Origin: CAYMRL01 sp964398985
Lineage (GTDB): Bacteria > Deinococcota > Deinococci > Deinococcales > Trueperaceae
Direction of reading: 5' to 3'
Assembly (NCBI GenBank): GCA_964398985.1
Contig: CAYNOS010000009.1
Location: forward strand, 1 to 64,000
Length of the DNA stretch: 64,000 nt
The notes beneath the pieces were generated by a model. The model was not told the DNA's origin, did no database searches, and worked only from the letters and a program-made list of their open reading frames with translations. Made by a program: the position numbers and the translations under genes. This document shows, one piece after another, positions 50,067 through 57,320 of this stretch. The stretch's first letter is position 1. Each line of letters begins with the position of its first letter.

Positions 50067-51809
50067 TCAGGTCTTCGCGAGGGCTCTCTTCAGCGATGCC
50101 AACGGCAGCGTATTGAGCACCTCGGAAGGCTCGATCCAGGCACGCCGCGCCTGCGAGACCCCCAACTCCATGGCGGCGAGCCCGCGGACCGAATGAGCGT
50201 CGGTTCCGATGGCTATCACCGCCCCGGCCCGCCTTGCGATCTCGAGGTTCTCGACGCTCAGATCGAGGCGCTTCCCGGCGGCGTTGAGCTCGACGCACAC
50301 TCGGTTGGCGACGCACGCCAGCAGCACCGCCTCGAGATCGACATCGATCGGATCCCGCGCACCGATCAACCGGGCCGTCGGATGGGCGAGCACGTTCACT
50401 TGTGGGTGCGAGACCGCGCGGATGATCCTCGCCGTCTGCTCCTCACGGCTGAGGTCCTGATGCGCATGTACGCTGACGATGACCAGGTCGAGGCGCTCCA
50501 ACCACTCCTCCGGCAGATCGAGCGAGCCATCCTTCAGAATGTCCACCTCTAAACCCCTGAGCACGGTGATGCCCTCGACCTCGGCCGTCACTGCGTCGAT
50601 CTCAAGCTGTTGCCGCTCGAGCTTGGCCGCGTCGAGCCCTCCCAGGAACGCTTGGCTGGCGCTGTGGTCGGTGATCGCGACGTACTCGTAACCCCTGGCT
50701 CGGGCAGCCAGCACCATGTCGCGGATCGAGTCGCGTCCATCCGACCAGGTGCTGTGCATGTGAAGGTCACCCCGGATGTCCGCGAGTTCGATCAGCGACG
50801 GGAGATTGCGCGCCGCCGCTGCTTCGATCTCACCTCGTCCCTCGCGCAGCTCGGGAGGGATGAATGCCAAGTCGAGCAGGCCGTAGATCTCCTCCTCGCT
50901 GGCACCGCCCAAGCGCCTGCCGCCCGCCCTCTCACGGCCCGGCGCACCACCCTCGAAGAGACCGTACTCGTTGAGGTGCCAGCCTCTCTCCAGTGCTCGC
51001 TGACGCAGGGCGACTCCGTGCTCCTTGGAACCCGTGAAGTAGAGCAGCGCAGCACCGAAGCTCTCCGGAGCGACGACGCGCAAGTCGACCTGCAGCCCGT
51101 TGCCGAGCACCACCGACGTCTTGGTCTCGCCGCTGCCCAGCACCTCCCGCACGTCCGGCCAACTGGTCAGTGCCTCTGACACCGGCGCGCCGTCGAGCGT
51201 TGCCGCGATCAGGTCGATGTCACCGACGCTCTCACGCCGCCTGCGGTAGGAGCCGGCGACCTCCAGCCGCGCTACCGACGGGGCCGCCCGGAGCCGCGCC
51301 AGCAGCGGCTGAAGGACGCCATCGACCTCCGACAATCGCAGCCGCCCCACGTTGCGCCTGAAGCTCTCGATCCCCTTCAGGATCCGCTGCTCGGTCTTCT
51401 CTCCGAACCCGGCCAGTCCCGCGACCCGACCCGCGATCGCTGCCGTCTCGAGGTCATCGACCGTAGCCACGGCGAGCCCCTCCCACAGGGCCCGCGCCTG
51501 CTTCGCTCCCACGCCCTTGATCTGCGTGAGCTCGAGGAGGCCCTCAGGAACCCTCTCGCGCAACGCCGCCAGCTGGGGCAATGTCCCGGTCTCGACTAGT
51601 ACCTCGAGCTTCCTGGCGATCTCCTTGCCGATGCCCTTGATGGCCGTCAGATCGTGGCCTGCCGCCAGCAGCACAGAAACCTGATCATCGAGAGCGCTGA
51701 CGGTGCCGGCGGCGTTGCGGTAGGCCCGCACGCTGAACGGGTTCGCGCCGTCAAGCTCGGACAAGTCGGCCAGCAAGAGCAGGTGGCGCGCCAGTTCGGC
51801 GTTCGTCAC
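50067..51809 (-). CDS. polX: DNA polymerase X with PHP domain
   Basis: 580-residue family X polymerase for base-excision and gap repair. The N-terminal helix-hairpin-helix regions are LTAIKGIGKEIARKL and LTQIKGVGAKQARALW. The palm has GSYRRRRESVGDIDLIAA with two catalytic Asp, and a third in the VDLRVV segment. The C-terminal PHP phosphoesterase (about 335-580) has GDLHMHSTWSDG, ITDHSASQAF, VHAHQDL and IGTDAHSV, giving 3'-5' exonuclease or AP activity in characterised PolX. The start GTG overlaps the ligA stop (GTGA), so they are translationally coupled. Confidence 0.94.
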   Translation of the reverse strand: MTNAELARHLLLLADLSELDGANPFSVRAYRNAAGTVSALDDQVSVLLAAGHDLTAIKGIGKEIARKLEVLVETGTLPQLAALRERVPEGLLELTQIKGVGAKQARALWEGLAVATVDDLETAAIAGRVAGLAGFGEKTEQRILKGIESFRRNVGRLRLSEVDGVLQPLLARLRAAPSVARLEVAGSYRRRRESVGDIDLIAATLDGAPVSEALTSWPDVREVLGSGETKTSVVLGNGLQVDLRVVAPESFGAALLYFTGSKEHGVALRQRALERGWHLNEYGLFEGGAPGRERAGGRRLGGASEEEIYGLLDLAFIPPELREGRGEIEAAAARNLPSLIELADIRGDLHMHSTWSDGRDSIRDMVLAARARGYEYVAITDHSASQAFLGGLDAAKLERQQLEIDAVTAEVEGITVLRGLEVDILKDGSLDLPEEWLERLDLVIVSVHAHQDLSREEQTARIIRAVSHPQVNVLAHPTARLIGARDPIDVDLEAVLLACVANRVCVELNAAGKRLDLSVENLEIARRAGAVIAIGTDAHSVRGLAAMELGVSQARRAWIEPSEVLNTLPLASLKRALAKT

Positions 51810-53839
51810 GACGCCTCCGCCCGCTGCGCGACCAGCGCGAGGTACTCCTCCTCGCTCAGGACCTCGACGCCCAGCTCCTCGGCTCTCGTCAGCTTCGATC
51901 CCGCCCCTGGTCCCGCGACGAGGTAACTCGTCTGTCGACTCACGGAACCTGACGCCTTCCCGCCGAGTCCCCTCACTTGCTCCTCGGCCTCTCCCCTGCT
52001 CATGGTCTCGAGCGACCCGGTGAACACGAACGTCATGCCCTCGAAGGGCGCGGCGGCCCCCGCCCCCGGTTCCTGCCGCTCGGCACTCAGGGGACGCAGT
52101 CGACCAGCGAGGAGCCGATCGAAGGCGGCGGCGTTGGCCGGTTCGGCGAAGAAGCCGCTGATCTGTTCGGCCATCACCCTGCCGATGCCCTCAACCTGCA
52201 TCAGCTCGTCGACGCTGGCGGCCCGAACACTCTCGATGTCGCCGAAGTGCGCAGCGAGGCTCCTGGCGACCGCACTGCCGACCTCCGGCACCCCGAGTGC
52301 GAACAGCAGCCGCGGCAGTTCCGGTTGCGACGAGGCGGCGATGGCAGCCACCAGTTTGGCTGCCGACTTCTCTGCGAAGCCTTCGAGCCCAGCGACCTGC
52401 TCCTGAGTGAGGTCGAACAGATCGGCAGGCTCGCTGATCAAGCCGGTCTCGACCAGCTGCCTGACCGTGCGTTCGCCAAGGCCTTCTATGTCGAGGCCGC
52501 CGCGGCTCCCGAAGTGCGTCAGGCGTCCCACCAGTTGTGCAGGGCACCCGAAGCTGTTCGGGCACACGGTGTAGGGCCCGCGGCGAGCCAACGCGGTGCC
52601 GCAACTGGGGCACACGGTCGGCATGGCGAAAGGCGCCCCTCTGTGCGCCGCCGTCTCGATGACTTCGACCACCTGGGGAATGACGTCCCCGGCGCGCTCG
52701 ACGCGCACCTCATCGCCCTCGCGAATGTCCTTGCGTTCGATGTCGTCGACGTTGTGCAGGTTGGCTCGACTGACAGTGACTCCGCCGATGTTGACGGGGC
52801 GCATCAGCGCAATGGGAGTCACCACCCCGGTGCGTCCGACGCTGGGGACGATCTTCAGTACCTGCGTGATCTCCTTGCGCGGCTTGAACTTGAGCGCATA
52901 CGCCCACCGCGGATGGTGCGACGTGGTCCCCAGGCGCTCCCTGGCCGCGATGGCGTCCAGCTTGACCACGACGCCGTCGATCTCGTAAGGCAGTTCGTCG
53001 CGCTGTGCCTCGATCTTCCCGAAGTACTCGAGGATGCCTTCAACGTCGGTCGTGGTCTCGTTGAGCCGGTTGACCGGCAGTCCCCAGTCGGCGAGAGCGC
53101 TCAGCAGTTCGCCCTGCGAGTCGAACTCCTCCCCGCCGGCCAGCAGGTCGTAGCAGTAGAGGCGCAGCGGCCGCATGGCCGTGAGCCGAACGTCCTGCTG
53201 CCTGATCGTTCCCGCCGCGGCGTTGCGTGGGTTCGCAAACGGCTCCTTGCCTTCGTTGAGCTGCTCGGCGTTGATGTTCTCGAAAGCGCTCAGCGGCAGG
53301 TAGATCTCACCGCGCAACGCGACCTCTTCTGGAACGGCACGGTGCGTGTCGTGAAGGCGCAGCGGGAGCGAGCGGATCGTCCGCACGCCGGCGGTGATGA
53401 CCTCCCCCACCAACCCGTCACCGCGTGTCACGGCACGCTCCAGGACGCCGCGTGAGTAGACGAGTTCCACGCTCAGCCCATCGATCTTCGGCTCCAGAGA
53501 GTAGGCGACCGTCGTGCCCTCTCCCAGGCCACGACGCACCCGCCTGTCGAATGCGACAACGTCCTCTTCCCTGGCGCTCGAGTCGAGGCTCAGCATCGGC
53601 GCAGCATGGCGTGCCGTGACGACTCCCGAAGCGGGGGCACCGCCGACTCGTTGCGTGGGTGAGTCCGCGGTTACGAGCGCAGGAAAGCGGTCCTCGAGAT
53701 CCCGAAGCTCGCGAACCAGTTCGTCATAGAGCTCGTCGGAGACCTCGGGGTCGTCGAGAACGTGGTAGCGGTGATCATGGCGTCTGATCTCTCGCCGAAG
53801 CGTCTCCAAGCGAGCTGTGGCTGCCTTGAGATCGTCCAC
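51806..53839 (-). CDS. ligA: NAD-dependent DNA ligase
   Basis: 677-residue LigA that seals nicks in replication and repair. The Ia domain occupies the first 60 residues. The adenylation Lys is in SLEPKIDGLSVEL near 115. The OB fold follows, then a four-Cys zinc finger (CPSCGTALARRGPYTVCPNSFGCP), helix-hairpin-helix repeats and a C-terminal BRCT domain (FVFTGSLETMSRGEAEEQV). GTG 53839 has no ribosome binding site but follows TAGGAT by 6 nt. It is the first gene of the ligA-polX unit, a clear base-excision repair pairing. Confidence 0.96.
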   Translation of the reverse strand: MDDLKAATARLETLRREIRRHDHRYHVLDDPEVSDELYDELVRELRDLEDRFPALVTADSPTQRVGGAPASGVVTARHAAPMLSLDSSAREEDVVAFDRRVRRGLGEGTTVAYSLEPKIDGLSVELVYSRGVLERAVTRGDGLVGEVITAGVRTIRSLPLRLHDTHRAVPEEVALRGEIYLPLSAFENINAEQLNEGKEPFANPRNAAAGTIRQQDVRLTAMRPLRLYCYDLLAGGEEFDSQGELLSALADWGLPVNRLNETTTDVEGILEYFGKIEAQRDELPYEIDGVVVKLDAIAARERLGTTSHHPRWAYALKFKPRKEITQVLKIVPSVGRTGVVTPIALMRPVNIGGVTVSRANLHNVDDIERKDIREGDEVRVERAGDVIPQVVEVIETAAHRGAPFAMPTVCPSCGTALARRGPYTVCPNSFGCPAQLVGRLTHFGSRGGLDIEGLGERTVRQLVETGLISEPADLFDLTQEQVAGLEGFAEKSAAKLVAAIAASSQPELPRLLFALGVPEVGSAVARSLAAHFGDIESVRAASVDELMQVEGIGRVMAEQISGFFAEPANAAAFDRLLAGRLRPLSAERQEPGAGAAAPFEGMTFVFTGSLETMSRGEAEEQVRGLGGKASGSVSRQTSYLVAGPGAGSKLTRAEELGVEVLSEEEYLALVAQRAEAS

Positions 53840-53845
53840 CCGACC

Positions 53846-53851
53846 ATCCTA
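53846..53851 (-). promoter_or_regulatory. -10 box of ligA (leaderless type)
   Basis: TAGGAT on the minus strand is 6 nt before the ligA GTG at 53839. Confidence 0.5.
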
Positions 53852-53929
53852 AGCATGCGAACACCAAAGAGCCTGACCGCCAGAGCGTTGGTGCCGACCG
53901 TCTGTCGAGGCTGGTGGGCGGTGACCCAG

Positions 53930-54205
53930 TCAGCGGAGCTTGGGGGACCTCTTGAGCGGAGTAGTGGCAGCGCGTTGGGCTGCGAACTGCATGGGCTCGT
54001 AGCGGCGCTCTCGCTTGACCACCGCGGGCGCCGCTGGCGACAAGCGCAGCCGTCCCCGGTTGAGGCTGCGTTCGGTGCGCTCCTGCAGCCCGCTCCCGGA
54101 GGTCTCAACAGACGCGTCCAGGCGGTCCTCCAAGAACACCAATAGCGAGCCTACGGCGATGATGGCTCCGAAACTGCCGGCGAGGATCAACAGGGTGTGC
54201 GCCAC
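53930..54205 (-). CDS. Small single-TM hypothetical protein
   Basis: 91-residue protein. One TM segment (about 3-25, HTLLILAGSFGAIIAVGSLLVF) is followed by a charged cytoplasmic-type tail. No family is recognised. The GTG start at 54205 has TAGGCT 6 nt upstream, the same signature as ligA next door, which supports it as a real gene. It lies between repA and ligA. CTACCT/AGGTAG (54212-54232) forms a small inverted repeat over the promoter. Confidence 0.5.
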   Translation of the reverse strand: MAHTLLILAGSFGAIIAVGSLLVFLEDRLDASVETSGSGLQERTERSLNRGRLRLSPAAPAVVKRERRYEPMQFAAQRAATTPLKRSPKLR

Positions 54206-54211
54206 GGATGA

Positions 54212-54217
54212 AGCCTA
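54212..54217 (-). promoter_or_regulatory. -10 box of the small TM gene (leaderless type)
   Basis: TAGGCT on the minus strand, 6 nt before GTG 54205. Confidence 0.4.
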
Positions 54218-54271
54218 CCTAAGTATTTGAGGTAGCCGTGTGTACTGGTTTACACCCGCGTCTCGGTCCGG

Positions 54272-55759
54272 CTAGACAGTGTCCTTGAGCTCGGCGACGA
54301 TCTGCTCAGCGATGTCCTTCGGGTACTCGGCCAAGAGGTCGAAGGTGGCGAGGTAGTTGGCGATGTCTTGCAGATGCGTCGGCAGCGACGCGAAGCCGTG
54401 GCTCAGCATCACTTCGAGGCGACTCGACTCGTAGAGCGGGCCCTGCCAACCGTCGGAGTTGAGTCGGTCGAGGGTGAAGCGGTGGAGCGTGGCGTTCATC
54501 AACGTATGAACCAGCTCGCGGTTCTCGTTGTTGAGCTCCTCCCATGCCGTCTGCACCCTCTGCCGGCGGCTATGGTGGAAGCTGTCGGCGAACGAGGTCG
54601 CGATGCTCCGCACCTCGTCCCGACTCAGGCCCTCGCGCTCTGCCTCTTCGGGTTCGCGAGGGGGTTCGACGCCCTGCTGCAGCAAGCTGTTCACGAAACC
54701 GGCGACATTGTAGATGGGTCTGCCGGCCGACTCGGACTTCGCCTGCAGTCTGCGAGCGTAAGCGACGATCTCAAGCACTCGCTGCGCCCCGTACCTCTGA
54801 ATCGTGCGCTCGGCGTCCTGGGTCCAGCCGATCTCACGGAGTGCATCCAGCGCCTGTAGCTCCTTCAACAGCTGTTCCTTGTCGGCATCGCGCTGGACGC
54901 GGCGCGCCAGGCTCTCGGGCAGGCGCACGCGAGGCTGAAAGACCTCGTTCTTGAAGATGCTGAAGGTCACGCGCTGGTACTTGCGGCCCACCTTCTTTGC
55001 AACGTAGTCGAAACCCAAGCTGGTGTAGCGGGAGAACTCGTCTTGAGCGCGATCGAGCACGTAGCGGAAATCCTTGAAGCGTTCGTACTTTCCGTCCAGG
55101 CCGAGGCGCAGTTTGAGGTCGTCGACGTCGAAGGTCAACTCGCTGCGTTCACCGGCGTAGCTGGCCGTATACAGCACTTCGAAGAGCCTCATGCTGTTGA
55201 AACTCTCGAAACTCAGCAGCTGCTCGGTCGGGATGATGCTGAAGTCGCGGCGCAGCTGGATCAGGTAGGGCTTGAGCTTGTCATGGATCTTCAGCTCGAT
55301 GCACGCCATCTGGTCCCTGCTGTCGCGACCGTTCTCGTAACGCGCTTCCGAGACCCACTGAAACATCACCCAGTCGCCGTTCGGCTCCTTGACCTGCACA
55401 GTCTGTTCGAGCAACTCGCGCGCCGACTCCTCGATACGCGAGTAGATGCTCTTGCCCGTGATGTTGAACAGCTGGGAGTACTCCCATGCCGTGATCCGTA
55501 TCGGCTCGATCGTAAGATCGTCCTTGGTGATGTCAGAGAGCGCAAGCACCAGCAACCGCTTGGTGAGGATCCCCATGTCTTGGCGACTCAAGGCCAGGGT
55601 GTTGGCCTGCGTAACGGCGAGCTTGGTCCCGCTACGACGCTCGCTGCCCCGCTTGGCCTGCCTCGGCCGCCCGCGACCACGACCGCCAGCACGCGGTCCC
55701 TTGCCCAGCGGCTCGATCAGCACCTCTCCCCTGCCCTCTTCGGCCCCACTTGCCGTCAT
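54272..55759 (-). CDS. Replication initiator protein, Rep_3-like
   Basis: About 495 residues. The central part (about 55-280) resembles the double winged-helix Rep_3/RepA initiators of plasmids: LTKRLLVLALSDI, RITAWEYSQLFNITGKSIYSRIEESARELL, IPTEQLLSFESFNSMRLFEVLYTASY, and FRYVLDRAQDEFSRYT. The N-terminus is basic and low-complexity (Gly/Arg-rich, GRGRGRPRQAKR). The C-terminal 200 residues have no clear match. ATG 55759 is preceded by GGAGGG; GTG 55783 is an in-frame alternative. It is transcribed away from an origin-like region and from parAB, the usual layout of a Rep-controlled replicon. Related initiators occur on Deinococcus plasmids and second chromosomes. Confidence 0.82.
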   Translation of the reverse strand: MTASGAEEGRGEVLIEPLGKGPRAGGRGRGRPRQAKRGSERRSGTKLAVTQANTLALSRQDMGILTKRLLVLALSDITKDDLTIEPIRITAWEYSQLFNITGKSIYSRIEESARELLEQTVQVKEPNGDWVMFQWVSEARYENGRDSRDQMACIELKIHDKLKPYLIQLRRDFSIIPTEQLLSFESFNSMRLFEVLYTASYAGERSELTFDVDDLKLRLGLDGKYERFKDFRYVLDRAQDEFSRYTSLGFDYVAKKVGRKYQRVTFSIFKNEVFQPRVRLPESLARRVQRDADKEQLLKELQALDALREIGWTQDAERTIQRYGAQRVLEIVAYARRLQAKSESAGRPIYNVAGFVNSLLQQGVEPPREPEEAEREGLSRDEVRSIATSFADSFHHSRRQRVQTAWEELNNENRELVHTLMNATLHRFTLDRLNSDGWQGPLYESSRLEVMLSHGFASLPTHLQDIANYLATFDLLAEYPKDIAEQIVAELKDTV

Positions 55760-55800
55760 CGCCCCGCCTCGCCCTCCGGACACGCTCTCAGCCCGAAGCG

Positions 55801-55806
55801 ACTGTA
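55801..55806 (-). promoter_or_regulatory. Possible -10 box of the rep gene
   Basis: TACAGT on the minus strand gives a leader of about 35 nt before ATG 55759. The phased array begins just upstream, so Rep binding there could autoregulate the gene. Confidence 0.35.
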
Positions 55807-55830
55807 CCCGTGCAGGGGAATCCAGGTCAA

Positions 55831-56010
55831 CTATTCCCCTTTTTCTCCCACTATGAGGGGGTGGCGCGTTAAGTCCCCCCGGTTCCCCGCCTGAGTCCCC
55901 CTGCGTTCCCGCTTGGTCCCCCTCCCTTCCCAGCCAGTCCCCGCTCCTTTCCCGACTCGGTTCCCCATCTCACCCCCTACGGTCCCTCTACTTCCCCAGC
56001 TTCCTTCCTC
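55831..56010. repeat. Helically phased TYCCC array (origin-like)
   Basis: On the plus strand a core of one or more T followed by CCC, often GTCCCC or GTTCCCC, recurs with first C at about 55836, 55847, 55875, 55885, 55897, 55908, 55918, 55929, 55939, 55951, 55963, 55973, 55984, 55994 and 56003. From 55875 the mean spacing is close to 10.7 bp, one helical turn, so the cores lie on one face. Flanking bases vary, so these are not long iterons. The minus strand reads GGGGAAC/GGGGGACT. It is a candidate binding array for the adjacent Rep protein. Confidence 0.75.
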
Positions 56011-56040
56011 CAAGCGCGTGCTGGACGGCCTTCGCATGCT

Positions 56041-56110
56041 CTCTAAAGTAGAATGGAATAGAACTGAAGAATAGACAGCAATCACTTGCTGTTGACTGGA
56101 GATCAAGGTG
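56041..56110. other. AT-rich candidate unwinding region
   Basis: An A-rich stretch, with TAGAATGGAATAGAACTGA and AGAATAGACAGCAATC, stands out in this GC-rich sequence. GAAT and ATAG are repeated. It lies between the two TYCCC arrays, where a DNA unwinding element would be expected. Assignment is by composition and position only. Confidence 0.5.
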
Positions 56111-56130
56111 AGCCGTCCTCTGACGCCAGC

Positions 56131-56190
56131 GAGTACCCTGGCTTTCCCGGCTACCTACCCCGGTCCCCTCTCTTCCCCACTTCCTCCTCC
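56131..56190. repeat. Second, shorter TYCCC array
   Basis: Cores TACCC, TTTCCC, TACCC, TCCCC and TTCCCC begin near 56136, 56146, 56158, 56165 and 56175, mostly about 10 bp apart. Same strand and same bias as the main array, on the other side of the AT-rich segment. Confidence 0.5.
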
Positions 56191-56350
56191 AGGAGCGCGC
56201 ATCCAAGTGCTGAACGCACCTTGGGTCTACGGCGCGCTGATCAGCGACAGGCCGTTCAGGCCGCAGGATCGCCACCACGCAGGGCACCTGCTCAAGTGGG
56301 AAATCACTGGGACGGTCGCTGGACCACACCACACGCTCGCCCTGTGGCCT

Positions 56351-56408
56351 CGCAATAACGTTATGGCTCGGAGCCGGGTCTCCGTCGGCGCCGCAATAAC
56401 GCTATGGC
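56351..56408. repeat. Two copies of a 17-bp near-palindrome; parS or ParA operator candidate
   Basis: CGCAATAACGTTATGGC (56351-56367) and CGCAATAACGCTATGGC (56392-56408) differ at one base and start 41 bp apart. The core ATAACGTTAT is a perfect 10-bp palindrome in the first copy. They lie about 50 bp upstream of the parA promoter, a usual place for a centromere or partition operator. Confidence 0.65.
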
Positions 56409-56457
56409 ACGAAGTCGACGCAGCCTGAGCGGACGCGAATGCTCGCTGCATCCGGGC

Positions 56458-56463
56458 TACAAT
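56458..56463 (+). promoter_or_regulatory. -10 box upstream of parA (leaderless type)
   Basis: TACAAT, 6 nt before the ATG of a 24-codon ORF at 56470. It is the best promoter element before parA. Confidence 0.5.
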
Positions 56464-56469
56464 CGCCGC

Positions 56470-56544
56470 ATGACGGTGCTTGGCCGGCGTCCGGCCTGTT
56501 GCGAACGTGCCGGAGCAGGGCGGCGGCAACCATGCAGGTGCTGA
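56470..56544 (+). CDS. Possible 24-residue leader ORF overlapping parA
   Basis: ATG 56470 follows TACAAT by 6 nt. The frame runs 24 codons (starting MTVLGRRPACC, Cys- and Arg-rich) and ends TGA at 56542-56544, overlapping the parA start by 13 bp in another frame. Translation of this leader could couple to, or limit, ParA synthesis. No direct evidence of expression. Confidence 0.4.
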   Translation: MTVLGRRPACCERAGAGRRQPCRC

Positions 56545-57320
56545 CGTTCTTCAACCACGCCGGCGGTGTTGCGAAAACCAGCTCCGTAAGGGATCTCGGG
56601 TATGTGTTCGCCGAGGGCGGCAAGCGCGTTCTCCTGATCGATCTCGATCCGCAGGCCAACCTGACCCGTTGGCTCGGAATCTCAGGAGCCGTGGGCCTCG
56701 AACAGACGGTCTACCCAGCGGTGATGAGTGAAGCGACAGAACTGGAGGCCGCCTCCCTGCCATTGCCCGTGCGAACTCATGGCATGGACCTCGTTCCTGC
56801 AACGCTGAAGTTGGCGGCGCTCGAGCGCGAACTGGTCGGCCAGTTCATGGGGGTCGTGCGATTGCGCGAGGCGCTGCGGCGCCTTGAGTCGTACGACCTA
56901 GTGCTCATCGATCCGCCCCCGAGCCTGGGTCAGCTGTCCGCGTTGGCGGTGGTGGCGGCCGATCGCGTAGTGGTGCCGCTACCGACGAACAGGAAGGGCA
57001 TAGACGGCCTGGCAGCCGTTCTCGGCATGGTGAAGGAGTATCGGAGGGCCGCCCCCGGTCTCGACGTGGCACTCTTCATCCTGACGCAGCACGACCGGCG
57101 GACACGCCATGACCGCGAGAGCCTGGCGGCGATTCGCAGGCAGTTGTCGGCGGTGGCGCCGGTGTCCACGCCGTTGCACAGCCGGCCGGCTTACTACTCC
57201 GACGCCCAGATCGCCGGTGCTCCGGTGCCGGTGTTCGCACCGGGAAGCGAGGCGGACTTGGAGATACGGCAAGTGGCACGCGAGTTGAGCGCTGCGATGG
57301 AGGGAACCACACGTGGCTAG
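56532..57320 (+). CDS. parA: ParA-family partition ATPase
   Basis: 262-residue ParA. The P-loop reads FNHAGGVAKTSSVRDLG near 5-20; the catalytic Lys of GKT-type ATPases is present but the second, signature Lys of KGGVGKT is replaced by Ala. Walker A' is LLIDLDPQANLTRWLG, and Walker B is YDLVLIDPPPSLG. It should move or position the replicon with ParB. It has no N-terminal DNA-binding extension, so it resembles the type Ib or chromosomal class. ATG 56532 has GGAGCAGGG upstream. The stop overlaps the parB start by 8 bp. Confidence 0.9.
   Translation: MQVLTFFNHAGGVAKTSSVRDLGYVFAEGGKRVLLIDLDPQANLTRWLGISGAVGLEQTVYPAVMSEATELEAASLPLPVRTHGMDLVPATLKLAALERELVGQFMGVVRLREALRRLESYDLVLIDPPPSLGQLSALAVVAADRVVVPLPTNRKGIDGLAAVLGMVKEYRRAAPGLDVALFILTQHDRRTRHDRESLAAIRRQLSAVAPVSTPLHSRPAYYSDAQIAGAPVPVFAPGSEADLEIRQVARELSAAMEGTTRG

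Noticed and set aside
56108..56428. 106-codon frame in the rep-parA gap
   Set aside because: It spans the TYCCC array and the 17-bp repeats, has no ribosome binding site, and its composition follows the repeats.
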